Under the pieces are notes generated by a model. It was not told the origin of the DNA. It ran no database searches and was given only the letters and a program-made list of their open reading frames with translations. The translations under genes and the position numbers were made by a program. From Burkholderia anthina (GTDB lineage Bacteria; Pseudomonadota; Gammaproteobacteria; Burkholderiales; Burkholderiaceae), in contig NZ_CM003769.1 in assembly GCF_001547525.1 (NCBI RefSeq), forward strand, positions 899,102-963,101: 64,000 bases of DNA, written 5' to 3'. This document shows, one piece after another, positions 31,554 to 40,334 of this stretch. Within the stretch, counting starts at the first letter, position 1. Each line of letters opens with the position of its first letter.

Positions 31554-31644
31554 CTCGGCCGGACGAGGCCGTGCGGACACACGGCGTCCGGCCCGACTGA
31601 AACGCCGCTCACGCACGGACGGACCGGGCGCGACCCAACTGCGC

Positions 31645-32319
31645 CTACGGCCGCGCGGCGACCTCGTCCAGATGCCAGAGCAGATCCGCAGGATCGTCGT
31701 ACACGCGCAGCGCGCCCGCCCGCTCCAGCTCGTCGCTGCCGTAGCCGCCCGACAGCAGCCCCACGCCGAGCGCGCGGCAGCGGGCGGCGGCGAGCATGTC
31801 CCAGATGCTGTCGCCGACCACCACCGTATGCTCGATCGGCACGTTCAGTTTCGCGGCGGCGGTCAGGAACAGGTCCGGGTCCGGCTTCGCATACTTCACC
31901 TGATCGCGCGTGACGACGACGTTCTTCGCCGGATCGACGCCGAGCGCCTCGAGATTGATCGCCGCGGTTTCCATTCGCCCGCTGGTCGCGATCGCCCAGC
32001 GAATGCCGGCATTCGACAGCGCGGCCAGCAACTCACGCGCGCCCGGCAGCGGCCGGACCTGCGCGCGCAGCCGCTGGTACGCGGCCGCATGCAGCCGTGC
32101 GAGCCGCTCGACGCGCTCGGCGTCGATGTCGCCGGCCGTCTCGCGCAGCAGCTGATTCAGGAACAGGCCGCCGCTCATCCCGATCTTGCGATGGATGCGC
32201 CACACCGACAGTTCGATGCCTTCGGCATCGAGTGCTTCCTTCCACGCGAGCACGTGCTGATAGACGCTGTCGACGAGCGTGCCGTCGAGATCGAACAGAA
32301 ATGACGTTTCAATGCGCAT
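31645..32319 (-). CDS. HAD superfamily hydrolase
   Basis: 224-aa cytoplasmic phosphatase of the phosphoglycolate phosphatase/beta-phosphoglucomutase type. Motif I DLDGTLVDS (residues 10-18), motif II WAIATSGR, motif III lysine in VKYAKPDPD and motif IV VVGDSIWDMLAA are all present, with an alpha-helical cap between. AGGAG lies upstream of the ATG at 32319. Single gene with its own terminator, divergent from the sotB-like transporter. The substrate cannot be read from sequence; small sugar phosphates are typical. Confidence 0.88.
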   Translation of the reverse strand: MRIETSFLFDLDGTLVDSVYQHVLAWKEALDAEGIELSVWRIHRKIGMSGGLFLNQLLRETAGDIDAERVERLARLHAAAYQRLRAQVRPLPGARELLAALSNAGIRWAIATSGRMETAAINLEALGVDPAKNVVVTRDQVKYAKPDPDLFLTAAAKLNVPIEHTVVVGDSIWDMLAAARCRALGVGLLSGGYGSDELERAGALRVYDDPADLLWHLDEVAARP

Positions 32320-32521
32320 GTAACTCTCCTGGCCTGATGGTGGTCGGGCAAATCGTCGGTAAAACCCGATTCGTCACATTATCGGCGCGCGGCCGTGTCA
32401 CCGCCATGTCCCGCGCCGCACGCGCCGCGCCCGGCGGCGGCGTGTCGAACAGCGCTGGTACAATCGCGCCGATGCGCCGGGCGGGCCGCCCGCGCGCGCC
32501 CAACCTTCGTCGAATCCCCGT

Positions 32522-33706
32522 ATGGCAACCCCCGACGCCGTCAGTTCCGAACAATCGTGGTGGGGCGTTCTGGCCCTGGCACTCTCCGCCTTCATCTTCA
32601 ATACCACCGAATTCGTGCCCGTCGCGCTGTTGAGCGCGATCGGCGACAGCCTGCAGATGCAGCCGACCGCCGTCGGCCTGATGCTGACGATCTACGCGTG
32701 GGCCGTCGCGGTCGTGTCGCTGCCGCTGACCTTCGTCACGCGGCACGTCGAGCGCCGCAAGCTATTGAGCGTCGCGCTGCTGGTGTTCGTCGGCAGCCAC
32801 GTCGTGACCGGCTTCGCGTGGAATTTCACGGTGCTGATGATCGGCCGGCTCGGCATCGCGTGCGCGCATGCGGTGTTCTGGTCGATTTCGATCCCGCTCG
32901 CGGTGCGGCTCGCGCCGAGCGACCGCAAGAGCCGCGCGCTCAGCCTGATCGCGATGGGCTCGGCGATCGCGATGGTGGCCGGCATTCCGCTCGGACGCGT
33001 GATCGGCGAGGCGTTCGGCTGGCGCATCACGTTCCTGATCATCGCGGGCGCGGCGGGCGTCACGCTGCTGTTGCTGCGCGCCACGTTGCCGTTGCTGCCG
33101 AGCCAGGGCGCCGGGTCGCTGAGCAGCATCGGCGTGTTCCTGCGCAAGCCGGCGCTGGTCGCGCTGTACGCGATCACCGTGCTGGTCGTGTCCGCGCACT
33201 TCACGTCGTACACGTACATCGAACCGTTCGTGCAGAGCGTCAACCATGCGAGCAACAGCCGGATCACGTACGTGCTGATCCTGTTCGGCGTCGCCGGCCT
33301 GCCGGCCGCGGTCTGCTTCAATCGCGTCTATCCGCACCGGCCCGACGATTTCCTGCTGGCGTCGATCGTCGCGCTGTCGGGCTGCCTGCTGATCCTGTTC
33401 CCGTGCGCGCTGAACATCGTCACGTTGTCCGTGCACACGCTGGTGTGGGGCGGCGCGATCGTCTGTTTCGGGCTGGCGATGCAGGCGTGGGTGCTGAAGC
33501 TGGCGCCCGAGGCGACCGACCTGGCCGTGTCGATCTACTCCGGGCTGTACAACGTCGGCATCGGCGCCGGCGCGCTGCTCGGCAACCATATCGCGGGCGA
33601 CTTCGGGCTGCCGTGGATCGGCACCTTCGGCGGCGTGGTCGCGATCTTCGCGGCCGGGATCGCCTGGGCCGCGTTGCGGCTGCATGAGCGGCGGGCAGTG
33701 GCTTAG
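32522..33706 (+). CDS. sotB: MFS exporter, SotB/YdeA sugar efflux type
   Basis: 394-aa inner-membrane protein with twelve hydrophobic segments. It opens WWGVLALALSAFIFNTTEFVPVALLSAIG, a characteristic start of the SotB/YdeA drug:proton antiporter-1 family, with loop motif RHVERRK between helices 2 and 3. E. coli SotB exports arabinose and other sugars. No strong ribosome binding site before the ATG at 32522. It is divergent from the HAD gene (202 bp) and converges on the regulator at 33740. Sugar versus drug specificity is not resolved. Confidence 0.88.
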   Translation: MATPDAVSSEQSWWGVLALALSAFIFNTTEFVPVALLSAIGDSLQMQPTAVGLMLTIYAWAVAVVSLPLTFVTRHVERRKLLSVALLVFVGSHVVTGFAWNFTVLMIGRLGIACAHAVFWSISIPLAVRLAPSDRKSRALSLIAMGSAIAMVAGIPLGRVIGEAFGWRITFLIIAGAAGVTLLLLRATLPLLPSQGAGSLSSIGVFLRKPALVALYAITVLVVSAHFTSYTYIEPFVQSVNHASNSRITYVLILFGVAGLPAAVCFNRVYPHRPDDFLLASIVALSGCLLILFPCALNIVTLSVHTLVWGGAIVCFGLAMQAWVLKLAPEATDLAVSIYSGLYNVGIGAGALLGNHIAGDFGLPWIGTFGGVVAIFAAGIAWAALRLHERRAVA

Positions 33707-33739
33707 CACCATCGCCACACCGCACTTCATCCCGCATGG

Positions 33740-34915
33740 TCAATGCGCCCCGCCGTGCCTGATCCCCGCCGCATCGCGCTGTCGCAGCTTCGCATACAGC
33801 GTCGTGCGTGAAATGCCGAGTTGCCGCGCGGCCGCCGACACGTTGCCGTCATGCTCGTCGAGCGCGCGCCGGATCGCGTCGAGCGACTGTTCGCGCAGGC
33901 TGGCGTTGGCGTGAGGGCGGCCGGCCGGCGCCGCGTGGCACACGTCCTCCGCGTCGGCGAGCACGTCGGCGTGCCGCGCCGCGGTCGCGCGATCGAGCGG
34001 TGCACGCACGGTGCGCACCCATACGTGGCTGCCATCGTCGCGCGCGATCCGCTGCGCCGTGCGCGACGGTGTCAGCAAGCGACGCTGCTGCGCGGGTGTC
34101 GCGCCGGGAAACAGTTGCCGGTGACCGACCGGCGCGACCGGCCCTTCGGGCGCGAGATCGAGCATCCGGCGCGCCAGGCGGCTCACCGCGCGCACGCGGC
34201 CCGCTTCGTCGAGCGCGATGACGCCGGCGAGCGGCGTGCCGAGCCAACGCGGATCGAATTGCACCTGCAGCAGATGGCAGTCGCGCAGCATCGCATAGAG
34301 CCGCTGCTCGGCCGACAGCGACGCATGCCGGAACGGCTCGTGCAATTGCGCGACGTTGCGCCGGCCGATCCCGGTGATATCGAGCGCGCCGATCACTTCG
34401 CCGTCGAAACCGACGAGCGGCACCGCGAGACAGAATACCCGCGCGAACTCGTCGAGATAGTGCTGCGCGCCCGCGACGACGGCTTCGGCGCCGTCGTGAA
34501 TCACGCAGCTCGGCGCGGTCGTGCCGATGTTCGGCTCGACGATCCGGCGACCGGCGACGATCGGCGTCAGCAGCGCGTCGTCGCATTGCGGGCTGCGCCG
34601 CGCATGCACGATCGTGCCGCGTGGGTTGACGCACATGATCGCCCATTCGCGGCCGCCGAACGCGGCCCACAGCGGCTCGATCTCCTGCGCGACGCAGCGA
34701 TAGAGCCGCCGGTCGTCGCGGGATTCGTCGCGCTCGCGCTGCATTTCATAGCGGGCGGCTTCCCACGGCCGCAGCCCGGCCGCGCGCGAACGCAGCCACG
34801 AGCGCGCGACGCTGGCCGGCAACGCCGTTTCCGGCAGCGGCTCGCCCGCGGCGAAGCGGGCGCGAAGCCGGTCGAGGTCGACCGGCCGTGCAGGGGATTC
34901 GGGGGCTGTATTCAC
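33740..34915 (-). CDS. AcoR-like GAF/Fis transcriptional regulator lacking the AAA+ domain
   Basis: 391-aa regulator. The N-terminal part (about 20-330) contains the sensor region typical of AcoR-type activators: SVARSWLRSRAAGL, a GAF domain with VNPRGTIVHARR, GRRIVEPNIGTTAPSC and FCLAVPLVGFDGEVIGALDITG. The C-terminus (345-385) is a Fis-type helix-turn-helix, IRRALDEHDGNVSAAARQLG. No sigma-54-interacting AAA+ module lies between (no GAFTGA or Walker motifs), so it cannot work as a classical bacterial enhancer-binding protein. It lies 179 bp downstream of the alcohol dehydrogenase gene on the same strand and probably senses an aromatic or alcohol effector. Confidence 0.85.
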   Translation of the reverse strand: MNTAPESPARPVDLDRLRARFAAGEPLPETALPASVARSWLRSRAAGLRPWEAARYEMQRERDESRDDRRLYRCVAQEIEPLWAAFGGREWAIMCVNPRGTIVHARRSPQCDDALLTPIVAGRRIVEPNIGTTAPSCVIHDGAEAVVAGAQHYLDEFARVFCLAVPLVGFDGEVIGALDITGIGRRNVAQLHEPFRHASLSAEQRLYAMLRDCHLLQVQFDPRWLGTPLAGVIALDEAGRVRAVSRLARRMLDLAPEGPVAPVGHRQLFPGATPAQQRRLLTPSRTAQRIARDDGSHVWVRTVRAPLDRATAARHADVLADAEDVCHAAPAGRPHANASLREQSLDAIRRALDEHDGNVSAAARQLGISRTTLYAKLRQRDAAGIRHGGAH

Positions 34916-35094
34916 GCTGCGCTCCAGTTGGGGTCGAAGGTCGGGGCTGTACGTGCGGGCCCCGTGTCGCGCGAATGCGTAATATAGCCCGGCGCCCCCG
35001 GCGCGGTATTTTCGCGGCGGCTACGCCGCCGTGCGCGGCCGTGCGTGGCCCCGGACGGTCGCGATCTACCGCGCGGTCGACGGCGCATCGCCGC

Positions 35095-36222
35095 TCAATG
35101 CGGCAAACGCAGGATCGGCTTGAGCGTGCTTCCGTTGCTGCTGTCTTCCGCCGCCTGGTTGATCTGGTCGAGCGGATAGAACTTCACCAGCCGGTCGAAC
35201 GGAAACCGTCCTTGCAGATACAGTTGCACGAGCTGTGGAATGAACGTCTGCGGCACGCTGTCGCCTTCGACGATGCCGCGGATCGTGTGGCCGCCGAGCA
35301 GCAGGCTGTTCACGTCGAATTCGCCCTTCGTGCCCAGCTTCGGCGCGCCGACCACGCCCATCGTGCCGCGCGAGCCGAGCGCGTCGATCCCTTGCGACAG
35401 CACGGCCGGCAGCCCGGTCGATTCGAGCGCGTAGTCGACGCCGCCGCCAGTGATCTCGCGGATCGCGCCGACGACGTCGACTTCCCGGCTGTTGATCGCG
35501 TGCGTTGCGCCGAGCTCCAGCGCCAGCGCGAGCCGTGACGGCACGATGTCGACCGCGATGATCGTCGTCGCGCCGGCGATGCGCGCGGCCATCACCGCGC
35601 TCATGCCGACCGCGCCCGTGCCGAAGCTCGCGAAGCTGCTGCCCGGGCGCACCGCGAGCGAATTGATTACCGCGCCCGCGCCGGTCTGGATTCCGCAGCC
35701 GAGCGGGCCGAGCAGTTCGAGCGGCGCTTCCTTCGGCACCTTGATCGCGTTGTTCTCGCGTGCGAGCGCGTAGCTCGCGAACGACGACTGCGCGAAGAAA
35801 TGATCGTGCAGCGGTTGCCCGGCCTCGTCCCGCATGGCCGTCTGGCCCTCCGAGTCGGCGCCACCGAAATTCAGCGCGAAGAACTGCCGGCAATACGCGC
35901 CGTGACCGCCGACGCACGACGCGCAGTGGCCGCACGCGCCGTAGGTCAGCACGACGTGATCGCCGGCCGCGAGCGTCTTCACGTTCGGGCCGACCGCCTC
36001 GACCACGCCGGCGCCTTCGTGGCCGAGCACGGCCGGCAGCGGCACCGGGTAGTACTGGTCGCGCACGATCAGGTCGGTATGGCACAGGCCGGTCGCGACG
36101 ACGCGCACGAGCACCTCGTCGCCGCGCGGCGCGCGAATGCGGGCGGATTCAATGGAGAAGGGTGCGCCGGCCGCGCGCGCGACGGCGGCGGTGACGGCGC
36201 GTGTATCGTGTTCGGTGTACAT
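35095..36222 (-). CDS. xylB: Aryl-alcohol (benzyl alcohol) dehydrogenase, zinc-dependent
   Basis: 375-aa MDR-family enzyme oxidising an aryl alcohol to the aldehyde with NAD+. The catalytic zinc site is in GLCHTDLIVRDQ and GHEGAGVVEAVG, and the structural zinc Cys residues in CGHCASCVGGHGAYC. The cofactor loop is FGTGAVGMSAVMAARIAGA. The long insert DSEGQTAMRDEAGQPLHDHFFAQSSFA is typical of the XylB/benzyl alcohol branch. AGGAG precedes the ATG at 36222, 14 bp after the aldehyde dehydrogenase stop, so the two form an operon. It likely produces benzaldehyde for the gene before it. Confidence 0.85.
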   Translation of the reverse strand: MYTEHDTRAVTAAVARAAGAPFSIESARIRAPRGDEVLVRVVATGLCHTDLIVRDQYYPVPLPAVLGHEGAGVVEAVGPNVKTLAAGDHVVLTYGACGHCASCVGGHGAYCRQFFALNFGGADSEGQTAMRDEAGQPLHDHFFAQSSFASYALARENNAIKVPKEAPLELLGPLGCGIQTGAGAVINSLAVRPGSSFASFGTGAVGMSAVMAARIAGATTIIAVDIVPSRLALALELGATHAINSREVDVVGAIREITGGGVDYALESTGLPAVLSQGIDALGSRGTMGVVGAPKLGTKGEFDVNSLLLGGHTIRGIVEGDSVPQTFIPQLVQLYLQGRFPFDRLVKFYPLDQINQAAEDSSNGSTLKPILRLPH

Positions 36223-36236
36223 GATCGGTCTCCTCG

Positions 36237-37709
36237 TCAGATCGGATACAGCGGCGCTTCGCCCTTGATCGTCAGCCACTGCCACTGCGTGAATTCCTCC
36301 CAGTTTGCCGGACCGCCGATGCTCGAGCCATTGCCCGATGCGCCGACGCCGCCGAACGGGTTGATCGCTTCGTCGTTGACCGTCTGGTCGTTGATGTGCA
36401 GCAGCCCGGTGTTCAAGCGCTCGCCGATCCGCAGCGCGCGGCCGACGTCGGCCGACAGGATCGCCATCGACAGCCCGTATTCGGTTTGATTGGCGAGTGC
36501 GATCGCGTCCTCGTCGGTATCGAACGGCACGACGATCGCGACCGGCCCGAAGATTTCCTCGTCGAATGCCGGATTGCCCGGCGCGACGCCGCTCAGCACG
36601 GTCGGCTCGAAGAACAGGCCGCGATGGCCGCCGCCCGTCTCGACGCGTGCGCCCGCGCGGCGGGCCGCGTCGACCACGTTCGCCGCGTGGTCGCGCTGCG
36701 CGGCGTTGATCAGCGGGCCGAGGCCGACGTCGCCGGTGGCCGGGTCGCCCACGCGCAGGCTTTGCGCCTTTTCGACGAGCTTCGCGACGAAGCGGTCGTG
36801 AATCGCGCGCTGCACGAGCACGCGGCCGGTCGCCATGCAGATCTGGCCTTGATGCAGATACGCGCCCCACGCGGTGTTCGCGACCGCGCGGTCGAGGTCC
36901 GCATCGTCGAGCACGATCAGCGAGTTCTTGCCGCCGAGTTCGAGCGACACCTTCTTCAGATGGCGGCCCGCCGCTTCGCCGACCTTGCGCCCGGCCGCGG
37001 TGGAGCCGGTGAACTGGATCATCGCGACGTGCGGATCGGCGACCAGCGCCGCGCCGGCCGCGCCGTCGCCGGGCAGCACGTGCAGCACGCCTTCGGGCAA
37101 GCCGGCGAGCTCGAACACGCGGGCGATCGCGACGCCGCCGCACACGGCGGTGCGCGGATCGGGCTTCAGCACGACCGCGTTGCCGAGCGCGAGCGCCGGC
37201 GCGACCGCGCGTATCGCGAGGTACAGCGGGAAATTGAACGGCGAGATCACGCCGACCACCCCGCGCGGGCGGCGGCGCGCGAGCGACAGCCGGCCGGCCG
37301 TCGACGGCAGTACCTCACCGGCCGCGCGCGACGGCAGTCCGGCCGCTTCGTGCAGCGCCTTGATCGTGACGGACGTTTCGAACGACGCCTTCGCGCGGGT
37401 CGAGCCGCTTTCGCGAACGAGCCAGTTGACGATCGCGTCGAAGTGCGTTTCGGCGACGGCCGCTGCGCGGCGCAGGACCGCCGCGCGGTCGTCGTAGGGC
37501 AGGGCGAACCACGCGGGCTGTGCGCGATGTGCGGTGGCCGATGCGTCGGCGATGGCCGCGCTATCCGCGAGACCGATGCGGCCGAGCGTGTTGCCGGTCG
37601 CCGGTTCGATCACGTCGGCCGCATGCGGGCTCGCGTGCCAGCGTCCGGTGAAGATCTTGCCGCGCCAGATGTCGGTGTCGAAGAGGGCGGGGTTGCTGCT
37701 GCTATCCAT
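36237..37709 (-). CDS. xylC: Benzaldehyde dehydrogenase (NAD+)
   Basis: 490-aa aldehyde dehydrogenase. Motifs: VGVISPFNFPLYLAIRAVAPALALGN, the cofactor-proximal FTGSTAAGRKVGEAAG, the general base Glu in KVSLELGGKNSLI, and the nucleophilic Cys in HQGQICMATGRV. Overall resemblance is to XylC-type benzaldehyde dehydrogenases. AGGAG precedes the ATG at 37709. First gene of a two-gene operon with the alcohol dehydrogenase. Its product, benzoate, is the substrate of the benABCD enzymes 5 kb away. Confidence 0.87.
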   Translation of the reverse strand: MDSSSNPALFDTDIWRGKIFTGRWHASPHAADVIEPATGNTLGRIGLADSAAIADASATAHRAQPAWFALPYDDRAAVLRRAAAVAETHFDAIVNWLVRESGSTRAKASFETSVTIKALHEAAGLPSRAAGEVLPSTAGRLSLARRRPRGVVGVISPFNFPLYLAIRAVAPALALGNAVVLKPDPRTAVCGGVAIARVFELAGLPEGVLHVLPGDGAAGAALVADPHVAMIQFTGSTAAGRKVGEAAGRHLKKVSLELGGKNSLIVLDDADLDRAVANTAWGAYLHQGQICMATGRVLVQRAIHDRFVAKLVEKAQSLRVGDPATGDVGLGPLINAAQRDHAANVVDAARRAGARVETGGGHRGLFFEPTVLSGVAPGNPAFDEEIFGPVAIVVPFDTDEDAIALANQTEYGLSMAILSADVGRALRIGERLNTGLLHINDQTVNDEAINPFGGVGASGNGSSIGGPANWEEFTQWQWLTIKGEAPLYPI

Positions 37710-38215
37710 GTGCGCTCCTGGGGAAATTCGGCTCGCCGGATCGGGTGTTGCCTGGCGTCGACCGGCGTGCGCGCGAGGGTAGGCCGGTGTGGGGAAACGG
37801 GGCTATCCGGGTTTCTTCCCACGCGCGGCGGGCGCATGGTTTGGAGAGCGTTCGCGATTCGGTGTACGGAAACTGGACAGTCGGTGGGTGGATTGTTGCG
37901 GCGTGCCGGCTGATGACGCGGCAGGTAGAGCAGGTGCGGCGCGACGTGCGCCGTATCCGAAGGCTCGGCGCGCAAAGCGGCGCCAAGGCCCATGCTCGGC
38001 TTTTCTCGAGCCAGGCCACCTCCACCAGCAACAAGGCGCCAGACCTGCGCGTGATCGTCTCAGGCGTCGAGACCGGCGCCGCCTGCCGCCGGAACGCGAC
38101 GCACACCAACTGCTCCTGCCATTCCGTCAAACTGGACGAATCCGTCCTTCACCTCGCCGATCCACGCCAGTCGCTTCGAAGGGGGCGATGCGACCGGAGA
38201 ACGGAATCCGCGTGC
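37710..38215. other. Intergenic region with no supported gene
   Basis: 506 bp. Several open frames exist, none with both a start and a ribosome binding site. One minus-strand frame (about 38215 to 38040) reads LAWIGEVKDGFVQFDGMAGA, which looks protein-like but has no start codon, so it may be a gene remnant. The 12-mer GTCAAACTGGAC at 38126-38137 equals the core of the terpene-cluster inverted repeat; a partial match, AAACTGGAC, is at 37870-37878. Confidence 0.5.
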
Positions 38216-39109
38216 TCAAACCAGCATCGATTGTTGGGCGAAGATACCCGCCATCGCGCCCTGCGATGATGCCTGGGTGACCGAGGGCAAGAATGGCGTG
38301 GCGAGGTCGCCGGCGGCGTAGATACCGGGCATGCTGGTCTGGCGGCGCGCGTCGACCTCGAGGACGATGCCGGTGGGCGTATCGACCGTGGCGAGGCCCA
38401 GCGATTCATGCAGGCTTGCGGACGGCTTGTTGCGCGGCTGGGCGAACAGGATGTCGACCGCGACATGGCGGCGGGTATCGAGATTGACGGTGGTGATATG
38501 GCCATTGCGATGGGCGATCTCCACGATCCGGCCATCGACGACAGGGATGTTGCGGCGGGCCAGATCGGCCTGGATCTCAGGCGCGATGTCGTGACCATCG
38601 GCGAAGACGGTCAATTTGTCGGTCCAGTCGCGGAACAGCCTGACAGACTGGTGCGACTGCGGGCCGGACCAAACGAGCCCCCAATGCTGGCCGGCGGCTT
38701 CAAAGCCGTCGCAATAGGGGCAGGGTACGATGGACGTGCCCCAGCTTTCCGCAAAGCCCGGAACATCGGGCATCTGATCGGCGACGCCATAGCTCAGGAT
38801 CAGGCGGCGCGCCGTCAGGATTTCCTGATCGCCCGTGACGACACGGAAATCGTCGATCGCGCCGGACACGCTCTCCGCCCGGGCATTGACCAGCCGGATC
38901 GTCGGATAGCGCGCCAGTTGCCGTCGCGCCTCGACCAGGATGTCCAGCGGCGGCTTGTGATCGTGGCCGAGCAGGCCATGCGAATGGCCGGCAAAGCGGT
39001 TGCGCGGCCGGCCGGTATCGAGCACGGTGACCGCGCGGCGGGCCCGACCGAGCTGCAGGGCGGCGGCGAGGCCGGCAAAGCTGCCGCCGATGATGATGAC
39101 GTCGTTCAT
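38216..39109 (-). CDS. Thioredoxin-reductase-like NAD(P)/FAD-dependent oxidoreductase
   Basis: 297-aa flavoprotein. FAD-binding GGSFAGLAAALQLGRARRAVTV at the N-terminus, redox-active CPYCDGFE (the thioredoxin reductase CxxC), and the C-terminal FAD motif GIYAAGDLATPF. The start at 39109 follows GGAG; the frame extends upstream without a site. The NADPH-binding GxGxxA motif is poorly formed (WSGPQSHQSVRL), so it may be a TrxR-like oxidase rather than a true thioredoxin reductase. Divergent from a TetR regulator with an inverted repeat between them. Base composition is lower in GC than the flanks. Confidence 0.82.
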   Translation of the reverse strand: MNDVIIIGGSFAGLAAALQLGRARRAVTVLDTGRPRNRFAGHSHGLLGHDHKPPLDILVEARRQLARYPTIRLVNARAESVSGAIDDFRVVTGDQEILTARRLILSYGVADQMPDVPGFAESWGTSIVPCPYCDGFEAAGQHWGLVWSGPQSHQSVRLFRDWTDKLTVFADGHDIAPEIQADLARRNIPVVDGRIVEIAHRNGHITTVNLDTRRHVAVDILFAQPRNKPSASLHESLGLATVDTPTGIVLEVDARRQTSMPGIYAAGDLATPFLPSVTQASSQGAMAGIFAQQSMLV

Positions 39110-39207
39110 GGTGATGGGCTCCGTGTCCCGGATGGAGGGGTGGGCGGCCTGCTGCGCAATATCGTCCAGCGATACGCGAAGCCGACCCCATTGGCTTGCA
39201 CATTTCT

Positions 39208-39223
39208 GATACTGCGTGGTATC
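39208..39223. promoter_or_regulatory. Inverted repeat in the TetR/oxidoreductase divergent promoter
   Basis: GATAC-N6-GTATC, followed by a TACTG direct repeat at 39242-39246 and 39252-39256. Position between two divergent genes suits an operator for the TetR protein beside it. Confidence 0.45.
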
Positions 39224-39264
39224 GTAATGCTCGAATTTGAATACTGTCAAGTACTGGAATTGTC

Positions 39265-39897
39265 GTGACCGAAAACAACCTGGGCCGGCGCGGCCGGCCG
39301 GCCAACGAAGCGCTTCGCCAGACGATAGTCGACGCCGCCTCCGAACTCTTTGTGGAATTGGGTTTTCAAGCGACGACCATGGACAAGGTCGCCCAGCGCG
39401 CGAAGATATCCAAGCTCAGCATCTATCGGCACTTCGAGAACAAGGAGGCGCTGTTCAGCGCGGCCATGGTGGCTCGTTGCGATCAATTCGCACCGCAGAC
39501 CCTTTCCGAAGGCGTCGACGGTTCGGTCGAAGATCAGCTCATGGCGGTGGGATCATCGCTGCTTCGCACGCTGTTGAGCCCGGACGTCCGCAGTGTCGAA
39601 GCCATGGTTTTGGCCGACAAGACGAATCAAAGGTCGTTGAGCAAGCTCCATTACGAAGCCGGGCCGGCCCGTGTCATCGCTCAAATCGAGGCGGTGTTGC
39701 GTCAGTTGCACGCGAAAGCGATTCTGAACGTACCCGATGCTCACCGATCCGCTCGCCTGTTTGCCGCGCTTTTCAAAGGATCCGATCTTCTGCTTGTCGC
39801 GCGCTTCGATGAGGCGCGCGCAGAGGACGACGACGAAATCGAGTCCTATTGCCGGTCGGCCGTCGCCATGTTCATTGCCGCGCACGGTGGCATCTAG
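39265..39897 (+). CDS. TetR-family transcriptional regulator
   Basis: 210-aa repressor starting with GTG at 39265. The N-terminal helix-turn-helix is ELFVELGFQATTMDKVAQRAKISKLSIYRHFENKEALF (about residues 29-66), the standard TetR signature; the C-terminal ligand domain resembles TetR_C_7/AefR-like types. It is divergent from the flavin oxidoreductase, with the inverted repeat at 39208-39223 between them, so it most likely represses that gene and itself. Ligand unknown. Confidence 0.88.
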   Translation: MTENNLGRRGRPANEALRQTIVDAASELFVELGFQATTMDKVAQRAKISKLSIYRHFENKEALFSAAMVARCDQFAPQTLSEGVDGSVEDQLMAVGSSLLRTLLSPDVRSVEAMVLADKTNQRSLSKLHYEAGPARVIAQIEAVLRQLHAKAILNVPDAHRSARLFAALFKGSDLLLVARFDEARAEDDDEIESYCRSAVAMFIAAHGGI

Positions 39898-40259
39898 CCC
39901 GGGAACGAAGGTCGCTTTCTGGGCGATAGCGCTCGTCAGCTTCTGACAGACGACGAGGGTCGTTCAAGAACGTCGATAATCCGCCGACCCATTTCCTTCC
40001 GATCATTCGCAGCAACCGACATCGAAGCTGAAGACCGGACGACCAGCCACACCCTTTTTCCCATCAGGATAACCCTGATCGCCTTGGCAGGCCACCGGTT
40101 TCAGCGGGCTTTCCGGCTGCCAAAAGCAGTAGCAGTAAGCTTCCGCTCAAACACCACCCCGAACCTGCACGACCGCGCTCCATCAAGCCTCCCAGCCAGC
40201 ATACCTATCCAAAGCAGGTATGGCGCACTGCAATAGTTCGTGCTGTCTGTGCGATTTCA

Positions 40260-40274
40260 ATACCCGTCAGGTAT
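40260..40274. promoter_or_regulatory. CatM/BenM-type LysR binding site
   Basis: ATACCCGTCAGGTAT fits the ATAC-N7-GTAT consensus bound by CatM, BenM and CatR. Its centre lies about 66 bp before the start site predicted from the promoter below, the normal position for LysR-type activation. Confidence 0.7.
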
Positions 40275-40295
40275 CGAAAATCCCGCCCAAAAGTA

Positions 40296-40326
40296 TTGGA
40301 CGCCCCGTTTCCCCGCCGCGTATAAA
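40296..40326 (+). promoter_or_regulatory. Putative sigma-70 promoter of the cat-ben operon
   Basis: TTGGAC (40296-40301) and TATAAA (40321-40326) with a 19-nt spacer. Transcription would start near 40333, so the ATG at 40335 would be almost leaderless. Confidence 0.5.
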
Positions 40327-40334
40327 TCCGTCCC

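Larger units (their letters stand above)
31010..31644. other. Long intergenic region upstream of terpene cluster
   Basis: 635 bp, noticeably AT-richer than the surroundings, holding no gene that I can support. At its left end are an inverted repeat and putative promoter for the minus-strand terpene cluster; at its right end a minus-strand terminator of the HAD gene. The middle (about 31080-31480) is unassigned and large enough for regulator sites or a small RNA. Confidence 0.6.
39898..40334. other. Intergenic region upstream of catB
   Basis: 437 bp without a gene. The right third holds the CatM/BenM-type site and promoter of the cat-ben operon; ATACC-N11-GGTAT at 40201-40221 may be a second, weaker regulator site. 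The left two thirds show nothing I can assign. Confidence 0.6.

Noticed and set aside
31334..31612. 92-aa minus-strand open frame in the terpene upstream region
   Set aside because: No ribosome binding site, overlaps the HAD terminator, and has no protein-like pattern.
37702..38130. 142-aa minus-strand open frame (and a plus-strand frame at 37789-38280)
   Set aside because: No start signal and no recognisable domain; the only protein-like stretch is in a third frame without a start codon.
38216..39109. A true thioredoxin reductase (trxB)
   Set aside because: CxxC and FAD motifs fit, but the NADPH-binding motif is poorly formed and the gene sits in a TetR-controlled pair of unusual composition; the housekeeping enzyme should be elsewhere.
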